Shown one piece after another: positions 42,501-53,300 of a stretch of DNA of 64,000 bases; position 1 is the stretch's first letter; every line of letters starts with the position of its first letter. The position numbers and the translations under genes are program-made. Origin of the DNA: Rhynchopus sp. YZ270_cl-10. Lineage: Eukaryota > Euglenozoa > Diplonemea > Diplonemida > Diplonemidae. The notes below the pieces were generated by a model. The model did no database searches. It was not told where the DNA came from and was given only the letters and a program-made list of their open reading frames with translations. Location: positions 2,542,001 to 2,606,000 of the forward strand of contig OZ037833.1 in the NCBI GenBank assembly GCA_964035575.1, read 5' to 3'.

Positions 42501-43626
42501 ACTTCACCGTCGTGCATGAGCAGGTCGCGTCTGCACTCGAAAACCTACGAGAGCCTGGCTTCAACAACAGCACCAATATCGGGCAGCTACTGCGATTGGT
42601 CAACGAGATATGTATATAAAACTTCTCTCGACCAGTGGTCCTTTCGAAATGGAGGTCCCGTAAAGCTTTGCTGCTGCGTTCCGAAATTATTTTTGCCAGC
42701 ATGAAGGTTCTCACCATCTCCGGATGCACATAGCGACCCGCCTGAATCTGAGGGAAATTGAGGTGATTTTGCCACATCTCCTGAAGGTTTGCCAGAAGTG
42801 ACTGTGTCGAGGGTCTGTAATTTACCTTCATCGCATTCACCATCTTTTCGAAGCGTGTCCGTATTGTAATTGACATGAAGCCGACATCGTCTTTTTTTTT
42901 TTTTTTAAAGCCCACATCGTCGGTCTCGTTGAAGCCCTGTGAGACTTCTGCAACGTGCCCACACGAACCACTTTGAACAAAGTGTTCTTGAACACCTGTT
43001 GTTCGGTTCACGAACGTGTCGATCCACTTTCCGGTGGATCCGCCGCTGACCGCAAGGATGTGGTTACCAAGCACCACCGCACCGTCAAATAGGAGCTGGA
43101 TGGTGCCACTTCGTTGGAGATCCTCCAGGACCACCTCCATGTCCTCTTGGAAGATTTTGTCGATGTGCATTTCAACCAGTGCGCCCTTCGAGATGGACGG
43201 GTCCCCGTAGAGCTTTGCAGCTGCATTGCGAAAATGCCTTGCTTGCCCGCTCGTTGACCCCCCATAAAGGGCCGCGCGGGCAAACATCTTGTTTTTTTCG
43301 GTTTTGGAAAAAAGGCCTGTCGTCACACGCACCTCCTTTTCTTCTTCATCTTCGTCTTCAGCTTCATCGTCATTTTTGTCTGCATCGTCCTCGGGGTGTG
43401 TCTTCTTCACCTTCGTACCCTTTTTCTCCATCAGCCTTGCGAGCAGCTCTGTGTGCTTTATCCCGGTCAGGTGTTGCCTCAGGCTGTCCAGGTCCCAATT
43501 GGACCGGGGCCCGTTGCACGCCTCGCAGAAGACCACTTCGTCGGTCTCCTTGAAGCCGCGATCCAGGAGGGAGGACCGGTGCGACTTCTTCTTCGTCGAC
43601 GCCGCACGCTTCCCAGACGCAGACAT
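42499..43626 (-). CDS. BED-finger transposase-like protein (fragment)
   Basis: 375 residues. A C2H2/BED-type finger (Cys34-x2-Cys37...His52-x5-His58; FCEACNGP...RQHLTGIKH) is followed by an acidic linker. A segment LLFDGAVVLGNHILAVSGG resembles the first Asp strand of hAT-type DDE transposases. The downstream catalytic part is not visible, and the C-terminus runs into a palindrome, so the protein is short for a transposase (600+ residues usual). An acceptor-like TTTTTAG lies 2 nt before the ATG on this strand. The 6 bp target duplication of the host element is not the 8 bp usual for hAT, so the superfamily is open. Confidence 0.45.
   Translation of the reverse strand: MSASGKRAASTKKKSHRSSLLDRGFKETDEVVFCEACNGPRSNWDLDSLRQHLTGIKHTELLARLMEKKGTKVKKTHPEDDADKNDDEAEDEDEEEKEVRVTTGLFSKTEKNKMFARAALYGGSTSGQARHFRNAAAKLYGDPSISKGALVEMHIDKIFQEDMEVVLEDLQRSGTIQLLFDGAVVLGNHILAVSGGSTGKWIDTFVNRTTGVQEHFVQSGSCGHVAEVSQGFNETDDVGFKKKKKDDVGFMSITIRTRFEKMVNAMKVNYRPSTQSLLANLQEMWQNHLNFPQIQAGRYVHPEMVRTFMLAKIISERSSKALRDLHFERTTGREKFYIHISLTNRSSCPILVLLLKPGSRRFSSADATCSCTTVK
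42877..42921 (-). repeat. A15 tract between 15 bp direct repeats
   Basis: On the minus strand GACGATGTGGGCTTT, then fifteen A, then GACGATGTCGGCTTC. In the protein it reads DDVGF-KKKKK-DDVGF. It looks like insertion of a bare poly(A) tail with target duplication, keeping the frame. Confidence 0.7.
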
Positions 43627-43785
43627 ATCTAAAAATCAAATCTGTTCCGTTGATGATTGGTGGGAAGGACGGGCGGGGGATAACAGCACCATTTTGCCAT
43701 GTCAAAAAAAAAGGGGGGGGGGGTGTGTGTGTCATTTTATAACTTGTATGCTTTTTTTGTATGTACGTATTTACGTGTGCCGAGA

Positions 43786-43857
43786 ACTGTCCAATTTTGC
43801 AAAGTGACCCACTACTGGACGGACGGATTCCAAAAATGCAAATGCCGGTGTTTTTGG
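43786..43857 (+). repeat. 65-70 bp dispersed repeat (copy 1)
   Basis: It matches 55369-55437 in the UGGT intron (GTCCAATTTTGCAAA..., GGACGGATTCC, AAAATGCAAATGCCGGTG) at roughly 85% by eye. Confidence 0.8.
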
Positions 43858-44420
43858 ACGATGCATCTTTCCCGGCCAAAAACCCTACCACAAATTATAA
43901 AGTGTACCCCCTCCCCCTTATACCAATGACCTCTCAGGGACCTGTCAACATAGCCCCCCTCCGGAACACCATTTGAGTAATTAAAACTACGGTCAATATA
44001 CGTGGTAACTATTAAAAATACGCGCATTTACGTAGTATTAAATAAAAATACGCGCAACTTACGTAGTATTAAATAAAAATACGCGCAACTTACGTAGTAT
44101 TAATTAAAAATACGCGCATTTTACGTAGTATTAATTAATTATTATTAAATAAATACCCCTTCATGTTGCAAATACGTACTACGTATTTTATTATTTTTAC
44201 TACGTATTTGCCGCGTATTACGTACGTACCTATTATGTATGTAAATTAAGCCCTTAATTTTAGAGTGCCTTAAAATTAAGGGCTTAATGTAAGAGGTGGG
44301 AGGTGGTATTTTTACCTCCGGAGGATAGGTCCTGGTAAGGGCTTATGGATGCCGTGCTGAGACTATGCCTTACAATCCTTGATACGAGGCGTTGAGCCTC
44401 AACGCCACCAGCTGTATTTG

Positions 44421-44453
44421 AAGATGTATGTGCACGAGAAGCACATTCATCTT
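44421..44453 (+). ncRNA. H1-type hairpin, fully paired
   Basis: AAGATGTATGTGC-ACGAGAA-GCACATTCATCTT: a long, almost perfect stem whose sequence differs from other copies on both sides. The ATTCATCTT motif and T-rich tail are kept. Confidence 0.65.
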
Positions 44454-44487
44454 AATTTTTCTCTCTCTGTTCTTTGTGATCAAAGTA

Positions 44488-44520
44488 AAGTGAATCACAG
44501 TAACGCTGTGGCTCATCTTA
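44488..44520 (+). ncRNA. H1-type hairpin, compensated
   Basis: AAGTGAATCACAG-TAACG-CTGTGGCTCATCTT. The outer AAGTGA/TCATCTT pair and inner CACAG/CTGTG pair differ from the usual CTAAGC/GCTTAG but still match each other. Confidence 0.6.
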
Positions 44521-45839
44521 GTCAACGTTTCCTCTTTCCCCCCCGTTTGGTCTGTCTCAGACTATAGTGCATAGCACCAAACCACCCACCCTCCTGGGGA
44601 GAGTTGTGAAGCAGCACCAGTTAACCCACCCTATAGAAAAAAACGGTGCCCGCACTCCCTTCTCCTTCCTCATTTCTGTGTTATGTTCAAAGTGTCTTTC
44701 CAGCGGTGCGAAGATATGTACTCGCCACACACACACCCCCAATTTCCCCCCTATTTTGGTTATTTTTAGCTGCCAAGAAGGATGTGTCAAGCTGGCTGAA
44801 AAGGGATGAGAGGGGGAGCAAAATGTCTTTTTTTTTCTCTCCCTCTTTTGAAAAAATCAATACAATAAATTGGTTTTGGCCAACTGATATGTCAAGAAGA
44901 AGAAAAGAAAATACCAGATTGCTAGCAATAAAACAAGGGATATTGGAATAAGAAAAAAAAACAAAAAGCAAAAACAACAGAACTACCCTTTTTTTGGGAG
45001 AAAAAGGTAACAGCACTATTCTTCCCCTCTGTGTTGTTCTTCTTGAGTTAACTCCCTACCCCACAAAGAGGATCGTATAGTGAAGCGTATCCTTTGGTAT
45101 CTACACGAATACAAACAAGCTTACAGAAAAAGGGTAAGTAAAAGGAAGAAAGGTTTTTTCGTTGATTGCTCAATTACCCTGTTGGAGGGGGGGGTGATTG
45201 GCGACCGTATCTGAGGAACTATTTCTCCTTTAAGCTACGCTTTTGTAGGTATAAAAAAAAATGTGTTCATTAGCCTTCGGGCTACCTTGTGTACAGAACC
45301 CCGTCTTCGGGAGGGTGATTGTCGATGTAAAAAAAATTAGCGACCCTCAAACGTCTTTTAGGTAATGCAGTACAAAGTCTCTGTAGGGGTTTATACGTCT
45401 GATGGAAAAGGCGTGATTGTCGATTATTTTATTGCCTCCAAATATTGTGCCTCAAGCCAAAATGCTTTAGGGGGGCAGGAAATAAAGTAGGTTTTTTTCC
45501 CTGCATTTTTTAGCCGTAAATGGCTGGGGTGAGGGAAAAAAAGTAAATTTGAGCAGGGAATAAATAGTAAATAGCCGGGAACCCCAGCTAAAAAGGGGCA
45601 GGGAATAAAAAGTCTATTTTTCCCTGCTGTTTTTTTTGATTTTTTGCCTTCTAAGGTGCGCCTCCGTACTAACTAGACTCTCGAAAAATTTTTTGGTCAT
45701 ACCCCTAAAAGTGCCCAATTTTGCAATTCCAGCAAGAATTGAGCAGTTTTGAGCCTTTCTAGGGGTCTAAAACGCGGTTTTGAGGTTTTTTCCACCCAAA
45801 AAACACTTCCCAGAGGGATTTTAACGTCAAAAACACAAG

Positions 45840-46113
45840 ATGCCAAGGACTAGCAAGAAGCAGGACACAGATATCTATGAGGATGCTCAGAAGAAGGTGC
45901 CCACAAAAGAAACCCATGACATTGCTTTGCAAGGATTTCTGAAATTGTCGAAGATCAAGTCCCGCAAGCCACGTGAGAAGATTACACCGCTACTTCGATC
46001 ACTTGCACAAAGAGCGGAAATTGAAGTCGAACACCATCTGGAGTTACTTCAGCCGTCTCAACAAAAAACACTAACAAAAGTATTTAGACATATAAAAAGA
46101 CCCTCCTCTCCTA
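45840..46113 (+). pseudogene. Tyrosine recombinase fragment
   Basis: It opens MPRTSKKQDTDIYED and continues with LSKIKSRKPRE, closely matching the N-terminus of the intact recombinase (MPRTKKKEAMEDLYE, HNKITGRKQPRE). Only the N-terminal third is recognisable, the catalytic part is absent and the copy is broken. Confidence 0.75.
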
Positions 46114-46225
46114 GTTTTCGGCTTCATTTCTTTTTGTACGGCACCCCAAGCACCCACCAACAGATGTGCACACGCGGTGGGTCAAAACCCCCTAAAATTT
46201 TGGCTTTCGGCACTATTTGGAGGCA

Positions 46226-46405
46226 ATAAAATTACAAACTCCTGGGAGAAATTGAAGATTTTTCCCCTTGGGGGGTGCCAACTCCCTCGGATTCGTATTT
46301 CCCTCGCCTTCGGCTCGGGAAATACACATCCTTGGGAGTTGCACCCCCCTCGGGGAAAAAAAGCTTCAATTTCTCCCTGGAGTATATAACTAATTTTCCC
46401 CCGTG
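46226..46405. repeat. 180 bp palindrome
   Basis: Near-perfect arms (CTCCTGGGAGAAATTGAAG ... CTTCAATTTCTCCCTGGAG; GTATTTCCC...GGGAAATAC) have the apex TCGCCTTCGGCTCG. That apex matches, reverse-complemented, the apex of the 29612-29754 palindrome. Confidence 0.9.
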
Positions 46406-46847
46406 TAGTATGGTACCCCATCAAATGTCCTTTGCTTTTTTCTTGCGTCTTAAGTTTTTTTTTTTTTTTTTGTTGTGCTTCATCTCCGTTGACTACGCTC
46501 ATCAGAGAGGCGAACACTAACATTACTTTCTTGCAAGGTGGCTAAGCCCACATCGAGTTACATACATCTTTCGAAATCTCATTTTTTAGTTAAAGAAGGC
46601 ATTTGCACTCTTTTTATATTTTTCTTCCTGGTTTGATATCCAACTATGTCTGGCAGCTCTGTGCATACCTTTCTCTCACGAAGGAAGTTATGCACAAGGT
46701 ATCAACCAAAAAAAAAATCCCCCTTTTTACGTCTTCCTCTATTGAGTTATACTCAAAGATTTCTACATTTTAAAAATCCCACCCCCTTTGTTGTCGCTCT
46801 GTTTTTTCAATGATTTTTCTGAAATGGATGCAAAAAAAAAAAAAGCA

Positions 46848-46910
46848 GTGGAGATTGCACAACTGTGGCAACACAACCGAGGCAACTACACACAATTTAC
46901 CAAAAAAAAG
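46848..46910 (+). ncRNA. H4 hairpin, long form
   Basis: GTGGAGATTGCAC...GGCAACTACAC with an internal GGCAACACAACCGAGGCAAC insertion, then an A-rich tail. Almost the same 45 bp recurs at 60101-60144. Confidence 0.5.
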
Positions 46911-47296
46911 AAAAAAAAACTCCCTTTTTTGTTCTTTGGTTACAGTCATATAACAAACACCGGAGGCTTTACCCCCACCGATGTGTTGTCTGACTTTATG
47001 CACCAAGGTACACTGTCACGAGAGGGTTTTTGTATTTCAACTTTATCTCTCCCCCCCCCTACCCTATGGACCCATAGGTCCCTTCTCTTGAAACCAAAAC
47101 TCGTTGTAGTTGAGCACTGAGTTATTATTAAGAACAAATATATAAAACACCCCCCCACCCCCATACCTCCGTCCTACCTTGCCTTATACGACGGTGAAGT
47201 AAATGACTGGATTTTGTGGTTTTATGCGTGGTTTTACCTAAACCAATGGTGAAACCGCAAGTCAAATCAAGTCATTTACTTCTCCGCCGTGGATTC

Positions 47297-47340
47297 AAGG
47301 TGACTAAGTACGTTCGCTACGTTAGCTTAGCCTTGTCTTG
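47297..47340 (+). ncRNA. H1 hairpin
   Basis: AAGGTGACTAAGTACG...CGTTAGCTTAGCCTTGTCTTG, followed by CAAACTCTTGTG. Confidence 0.45.
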
Positions 47341-47621
47341 CAAACTCTTGTGTTCTTGTGTCAAAACTAGGTGGTGCAACTACGCCGTTCTCTATGTCTT
47401 TTCATTGCACTTCCAAAAAAAATAATCTCGAGCTTCAGGCTTATTCCTAGATTGTCTGTTCTTTCTTAGATTCAAAAAAAAAGGAGTGCACCCTGTTTAT
47501 GTGCATGCTTTTTTTGAAAATTCTCAGAAATTTTCGAATATTTAGGAATAAGTCTGCATGGCCTTTGTATGAGTTCCCTCTTGTCCCCTTGTTATAATAT
47601 TGCTTTGTTGTCCCTTTTGCT

Positions 47622-47655
47622 AAGGTGACTAAGCGCAGTGTGGCTTGTTCATCTG
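47622..47655 (+). ncRNA. H1 hairpin
   Basis: AAGGTGACTAAGC-GCAGTGTG-GCTTGTTCATCT, then a T run. Confidence 0.55.
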
Positions 47656-48098
47656 ACATTTTTTTTTTCTCCCCTTTTCCATTCTCTCCTTTTTTTCTCT
47701 CTTTTTGGAGCTGGAAAAGCTACAAATAATGGGTCATTTTCTTGAAAATGTCAAAATATATCCTTTGTCTTCAAGGATGGGTGTGTTTGTGAGGCATGTT
47801 CATCTTTCAAGTTTTTTGTTCTTTTCTTTTGAAATTTTCAAAAGGGAATATTCCCTTGTATGAGGCTGATGGCCAGAAAATTGTGCAAAATTGTTTTATC
47901 CCCCTCCCGGGTCTGTTGCTAGAACGTCAAGCCCTTCCAGCGGTTTGGCAATTTTATTTTTTAAACCATCGATGGTGCAAACAATGACCATTATTTGGCC
48001 ATCTGCCCAAAAAAAAACAAAATTGGGGGAAAATTTAGCAACAGGCCTGTCCCCTCCCTTATTGATGGACAAAATGCAATGTGATTCTGTACTTACGT

Positions 48099-48132
48099 AG
48101 GTGACGAAGCACAGAGAGGCTTATGTTCATCT
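48099..48132 (+). ncRNA. H1 hairpin
   Basis: AGGTGACGAAGC-ACAGAGAG-GCTTATGTTCATCTC, then ACCAACTTTTCTTTT. Confidence 0.55.
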
Positions 48133-48326
48133 CACCAACTTTTCTTTTGATAAAATTGTTGGAACAGTGCAGTCGTCACTCCCCCCCCTTTGTGCAAAAG
48201 CTCCGCTTTCGATGCCTCTTGTAGGGGTGTTGAAAGTGTTTATTTTTGTGAGATTCTTCTTCCCCTCTTCATCAGAAACAAACACCTTTTTAAAAACAGG
48301 TTTGGGTCCATTTAGTGCACCCTATT

Positions 48327-48376
48327 AATACCTTCTATTCAGTGGAATAGAAAGTATATGAAATAATTTTTTTTTC
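48327..48376 (+). ncRNA. H3 hairpin
   Basis: ATACCTTCTATTC-AGTG-GAATAGAAAGTAT, then ATGAAATAATTTTTTTTT. It belongs to a ~68 bp repeat that recurs at 50174-50241, on the other side of the UBL gene. Confidence 0.6.
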
Positions 48377-49011
48377 TTCCCCATTTTCAAGTTTTTTCGT
48401 TCAGACTTTTTTTTTTATGAGAGGATACTGTCTTCTTGAGATATAGGACGGTTTCTCGACCGAGCCTGATTTTGAGTGATTTCTGTGTTTCTGACACAGA
48501 GAGAGAGTTGGTTGCTTGCAAGAAGAAAACCCAATATGTATGGATGTATGTACGGAACCTGATTTGGCAAGGGAAACGTCGAAGCAAAAAAAAAAAAAAC
48601 AAAAAAAAAATGAACAAAAAAAATTTTTGTACTGCCGTCTCTGTCTGGTCTCTTTTTGTCAGACCCCTCCCCATCCCTCCCCATACGTTCAATATTGCCC
48701 CCTTTATTCTCAAGCTATTTCTCATCTAAAAAAAATTCTCAGTAAAAAAAAATACCACTAGAAAAAAGGATCTTTTTTCCTCCCGAGCATATTATTTCAG
48801 CCTCAAATAAAACAGTACTGCCTCACTGCCCTCATTTGTTCAATTTGCTCCCACCCCCCCCTTGCCTCAGCCTCAGCCAGAACTTCTGGTGTTCTGGTGT
48901 TCTGGTCACACTTTTTTTTTTGAGGTTTCCTCTTCACTGCCAGGTCAGTGGGAGCGTATTGCAGTAAAATATCACCACAGAATATTACACACTTTACAAA
49001 CAAATCATTTC

Positions 49012-49049
49012 ACCTACCGTTTCTTCTCTTAAACCTGACCCTCACACAG
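49012..49049 (+). promoter_or_regulatory. Candidate splice acceptor of UBL/propeller gene
   Basis: A pyrimidine-rich stretch ends in CCTCACACAG ten bases before the ATG at 49060. Confidence 0.45.
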
Positions 49050-49059
49050 ACCCTTTACT

Positions 49060-50109
49060 ATGGAGCTTCATATTAGATACGATGGTGACACAACGTGCCG
49101 CACTGTGGTGGCAACACTCGACGATACGACAGCTTCTCTAAGAGAAAAGGCGATTGCTCAGTTTGATGTCACCTCCCTCACACATCCTCTGCGACTTCAC
49201 CTTGGTGGTGAACTTCTTCAGAGCGGTCTCTTGTCTGACCTTCCTCTGGTGGACGGCTGTACCCTTGATCTTGCACCCACACCGGTTACCCTTCTATGCC
49301 CTTACCAATTAGAGGGTGAAGTACTGCGGCTTGTGTTGTCTCCGTGCGAATATTACCTTGCAGTGTGTAGTGATGATGTGGTGACAGTGTATTGCACAGA
49401 GTCATTCTGTGTTGTTGCGTGCATTGCTGTTGAAGAGGTGGCGGATATAGTGTTTTCAAAATGCTCCTCTTTGTGTCTCGGAACCAAGAATGGGCTAATG
49501 GTTCATTTAAGTAAGTCGGGGGTATTAAAAATTGGTGATGTAGTAGAATTGGCGAGAGGTGGTGACAAAGTGTTTGCGAGGGTGCGCAAAGGTGGTGTAG
49601 TGAAGGTGGATGTGGAGACAATGGAGGGTGTGCCTTTCATCAAAGAGGAATGTTCTCTGATGTGTGCGTCAGAAACGCATGTCGTTGTGCTCTTCAACAA
49701 CTTTAAGGTGTTTGACATAGAGAGTGGTGCATGCACGAAGACCTTTCCGAATCTAAACCATGTGTTGTGCATTGCAGTATGTGGACGTTATCTCATGGTC
49801 GGGTCGATGGACGGAATTGAACGGTTGGACTTTGAGTCGGATGACAGCGCATTAGCCTACACCAGCAACTGGCCAACAGCGTTCTTCCACATAAATGACA
49901 ACCTCATCGCTTCCAAGGGTCTAGAAGATGAGCCCCCCAGGTTCTGGTCCCTTGGCAACGGCCTCAAAGAGGTGCATCACAGTGGCGACTTCGTAGCAAA
50001 TGCAGCTGGGGAAGCGGTAGCGGTGGGCGGTTCAGGGCACGTCATCTACCAGGTTCTTGAGAAGGGGGAGGGAACCTGCCTGGATGTCTCTTTCTTAGAC
50101 TTACGCTGA
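49060..50109 (+). CDS. Ubiquitin-like domain plus beta-propeller-like protein, 349 aa
   Basis: Residues 1-~72 fit a ubiquitin-like fold: MELHIRYDGDTTCRTVVATL, then LREKAIAQFDV, then LRLHLGGELLQSG-LLSDLPLVDGCTLDL, which parallels the LRLIFAGKQLEDG-TLSDYNIQ...TLHL stretch of ubiquitin. There is no Gly-Gly end, so it is an integral domain, not a conjugated modifier. The rest is short beta strands with WD40-like spacing (VLRLVLSPCEYYLAVCSDDVVTVY, FVANAAGEAVAVGGSGHVIY), probably one small propeller. UBL domains often tether a protein to the proteasome or to ubiquitin receptors; that role is inferred. It is single-exon and starts 10 nt after a CACAG acceptor. Confidence 0.65.
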   Translation: MELHIRYDGDTTCRTVVATLDDTTASLREKAIAQFDVTSLTHPLRLHLGGELLQSGLLSDLPLVDGCTLDLAPTPVTLLCPYQLEGEVLRLVLSPCEYYLAVCSDDVVTVYCTESFCVVACIAVEEVADIVFSKCSSLCLGTKNGLMVHLSKSGVLKIGDVVELARGGDKVFARVRKGGVVKVDVETMEGVPFIKEECSLMCASETHVVVLFNNFKVFDIESGACTKTFPNLNHVLCIAVCGRYLMVGSMDGIERLDFESDDSALAYTSNWPTAFFHINDNLIASKGLEDEPPRFWSLGNGLKEVHHSGDFVANAAGEAVAVGGSGHVIYQVLEKGEGTCLDVSFLDLR

Positions 50110-50199
50110 GGAAAAATACGCTTTTTTGTGAGTTTTTTTGCCCGGAAACAAACAATCTACACAAAGTAAAAAAAGTTTGGGTACATTTAGTGCACCCTG

Positions 50200-50240
50200 T
50201 AATACCTTCTATTCAGTAGAATAGAAAGTATATGAAATAA
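50200..50240 (+). ncRNA. H3 hairpin
   Basis: ATACCTTCTATTC-AGTA-GAATAGAAAGTAT, nearly identical to 48327-48376. Both lie in direct orientation around the 49060 gene. Confidence 0.6.
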
Positions 50241-50305
50241 TGCTTTTCCCGTTTTTAATTATGTACACAAAAAATAGCGACAAACCTGTTTTCTATTTCT
50301 GCCTC

Positions 50306-50345
50306 TCCTCCCTCTCCCTCTCCTTCTCCCTTTACACTATCGCAG
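50306..50345 (+). promoter_or_regulatory. Candidate splice acceptor of UGGT gene
   Basis: CTCCCTCTCC-type pyrimidines end in CTATCGCAG at 50345. The next ATG is 50387, which begins a good signal peptide. This decides against the upstream in-frame ATG at 50240. Confidence 0.5.
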
Positions 50346-50386
50346 GCGACCCCCCTTTTTTTTTTTACACGAAAATTACCCGAAAA

Positions 50387-53300
50387 ATGCGGGTAATCCT
50401 CAGCGTCGCCGTGCTGGGGGTTGTTCTGGGGGTGTGCAGCGGGAAGTCTGTGAAGGTTGTGATGCAGGCTGGGTGGGGACAGACAAAGCTAGAGCACGAA
50501 GCCGCGGAGCACATCTGGGAGAACGCGGGGGCTGCCAAATACTGGGAGTTCATCGATGCAATCACAATGCACGACGCAGGCGCACGAGGCGCTGAGGACT
50601 CACTGCACGCTGTCTTAACTGCCGCTGAATCTATCGGTCTCGATATTGCACGCAGAAGCGCACTTTCCCTTGCACTCTCTACACGCTATTATTCACCTCG
50701 GGTAACTGCGATACAGTCCCTCTGCCCTGCCACGAGCCACTCCCTCGTTGCGATCGTCAATAACAAAACCATTTCTGACGTTGAAGAAATCAAGCAGCTC
50801 TCTGCAACCGATGCTGCCACTTGCCTCACGTCATCCACCTTCGCCACCCACAAACAGCTCGACCGCATCACCACCCACAGCACAGCCCCTCCACAGTTCA
50901 CCCTCTGCGCCTCTCTCCAATCCGAAACCCTTGCAGACATCATCTCCCACTTCAAAACCCAACAGCAGAACTTCAACCTTCGCTACATCGAATCCTTCAA
51001 TGGCGAACACCTTGGTCTAGAAGGCTACGGTGTTTCCATGATGATCAAAGACATGGAATACAAGGCAATGGACGACAAAGAGAAGGGTAACGACAAGAAG
51101 GAGGAAGAGGAGGAGGGGGAGGAGCAGTTGGAAACCCCTGTGGTGCTGGGTGTGCGTCTGGACGCGTTGTATGAGGAGTACCCTGACCAGGCTGCGTCGA
51201 TCGACTCTTTGTCATCTAAGATAAGAGACCACGCGGCGGAGTCTGCATCTACCACGAAAATCAACCTCGACGTCTGGGAAGTCGCCCAAATCGGTGCTCA
51301 AGCATCTTTCCGGATTCTTAAGAACAATGCAACCCCTTTAACAGAAATGGCAAATCTTGTGCAAGATTTTCCTCGCCATGCCGCTTCTGTTACAAAAATC
51401 TCGGGAAAAGGTGTCAAACGGGTTGCAAAAGCGCTTGCAAAGGCGGTCAACACAAACCGCATCTACCCAAAGCAAGAAGGCGTCTCTGTGCTCTATGTAA
51501 ATGGGGAGAACGTTCCGATTGCAGATCTCTCTACGTCCACCCTCTTGGAGCTCATCAACAAGGAGAACACTGTCAAACACGCCCTACAGGAGGTGCTGGG
51601 GTACCTACCCGACGTCTCTACTACCATGGAAACGGAGGATGGTGCGCGGATCGTTGCGGCCTTCAAGGCGATTGTTGAAGGTGGAGGTGACAGTGACGAT
51701 GACAGTGACGCCCCCACCGAAGCCCCTGCACGGTACTCATTCCCCCTCGACCGTGCCGCATTCCTTAACGACTTCGAGACCGATGCGCAGTACGAATCAT
51801 GGCCAACCTCGCTCGATGTGCTGCTCAACCCCCCTGCCATGTACGGCGCACCGTCCTCCCCTCGCAAGAATGTGTACACTTCCATTAACTTTATCGACCC
51901 TTCCGTCAAATCTGACCTGACAATCGCTCAGGTAGCTATGTCTTTGTACAGACAAATGGCGCCTATCCGGATTGGAGTGGTCTTTGTTAACAGCGACCCT
52001 ACAGGGAATGCGGAACGGCATGACATGAGGTTGAAGGTGGCGTCGCTGTTTCATTACCTTTCCGATGAGAGGAGTCCCGCGCAGGCGTTCTCTGTTCTGT
52101 ACAATCTGCAGTCGCGGTCTGAAGGTGCGTCTGTCTCGTTGGAGGCAGCGCTGCTCTCGGAAAAGGACCAAAAGAAGATTTTCTCCGACCCTACGTACGG
52201 TACTGCGGCGATGGAGACGCGCATTGCAGCGGACACAGCGCTGCTGAAGGCAAAGGGGCTCTTCGCAAGCGGAGGGGTCAGCCATCTCTTCAACGGCATT
52301 TACGATGAGAATAACTTCCAAAGTGTTGTCGAACGTTATTATGCAGAGAATGCGAACATCATTTCTCTTCTCGAGGCAAAGACACTTCATAAAAAGGAAA
52401 AGGATGTGCTAGGCTTTTTGTTGAAACACCACGGAGCTTCTGACAAACGTCTTTCCATTGTTGCAAACGCAAAGACTATTACTGCCTCTGTTCTGAATGA
52501 CGCCAAAGCAGCGTTGTCGACGTTAGGGAAACAGACGTGGTTGTATTCTCCGAAGTTTGATAATGATGCAGTGGCGTACTCAGTGGTGCTTCTTTTGAAT
52601 GAAAACAATGTGGAAGCGGCGAAGAAGCATTTAACCAATGTTGTGTCGTTTTTCACCTCAGAGGGCAATGTGGAGAGCAAGCAGCGTGCTAGGTTTACGT
52701 TTGGGTTTAAAACGCAGAGCGACGCGGTTGATCAGCTTCACAAAGAGATTGGCAACAAAATGGAACGGAAGCGTGCCGAAGCCCTGCAGGGTCGCCTATC
52801 TGGTTTGTCCTTTGCGTCGTCCGAGACGGCGTCGGAGTTGGCAGTTCAGTTTCCGGAATGTCCGAAGACGGCGAACTGCGTTGTGGTCAATGGACTGCTC
52901 ATTGTGCTTGATGATGAAGAGGACGTCACACCACGTGAAGAAATCGCGGCCGAAGATTACATTCTGATTATCGAGAAGGTGAAACCCTCTGTTTCGGCAC
53001 TCCTGACGCGCGCCGAGGCAGTGGTCTGGAGTGAAGCCATCAGAATCCATTCTGAGACGGACTCAACAGTGGCAGACCTGCAGACCTCCTCGGGGATTGC
53101 TGATAAGATCTTTTTGCTGTCCACATTGTTGCTTCAGGGAAAGCAAAAGGTAGGAGGTGCACAAATGCCTAGACTGGCCGATTCAGCGAGCTACCACGTT
53201 GACAACTCAACGTGCAAGAAACCCTGTAGAATTGCGTTTAGAAGTGATTTTTCGAAGGGGAAAACGGGGTTAAAGCTTGATGTCATCGCAGTGCTGGACC

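Larger units (their letters stand above)
39701..44356. mobile_element. 4.66 kb TIR element with nested insertions
   Basis: The ends CACGGCATCCATAAGCCC are inverted and CTGAGA is duplicated outside (39695-39700, 44357-44362). The TIR is long: it continues through AAGCCCTTAATT blocks into TACGTA/ACGCGG-rich arms (40838-41000 and 43980-44240). The transposase-like gene at 42499-43626 lies between. Two further elements are nested (39811-40812 in the left arm, 41014-42323 internally). The insertion hierarchy makes this the oldest of the three. Confidence 0.8.
44357..45469. other. Spacer with two strong H1-like hairpins
   Basis: No gene is recognised. It holds H1-type hairpins at 44421-44453 and 44488-44520, and an inverted H5 at 45128-45215. 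Confidence 0.6.
45470..46405 (+). mobile_element. Second tyrosine-recombinase element (broken)
   Basis: Stem-loops built on GCAGGGAATAAA (45472-45620), a recombinase start (45840) and a 180 bp palindrome (46226-46405) occur in the same order as in the intact element at 29.6-31.2 kb, but in the opposite orientation within the window. It looks like an old, decayed relative. Confidence 0.7.
46406..49059. other. Gene-free AT-rich spacer
   Basis: No gene is recognised. Hairpins: H1 at 46534-46570 (weak), 47297-47340, 47622-47655, 47773-47808 and 48099-48132; H4 at 46848-46892; H3 at 48327-48376. A CACCGGAGG/CATCGGTGG foldback fragment lies at 46948-46992. Homopolymer A/T runs are frequent. Confidence 0.6.

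Noticed and set aside
46788-47120. 110-residue ORF at 46.8 kb
   Set aside because: It is composed of A/T homopolymers and an H4 copy, with no coding character.
50240-50386. Upstream in-frame ATG for UGGT
   Set aside because: It lies before the CGCAG acceptor and adds a non-signal, C/T-derived peptide. ATG 50387 starts a standard signal peptide.
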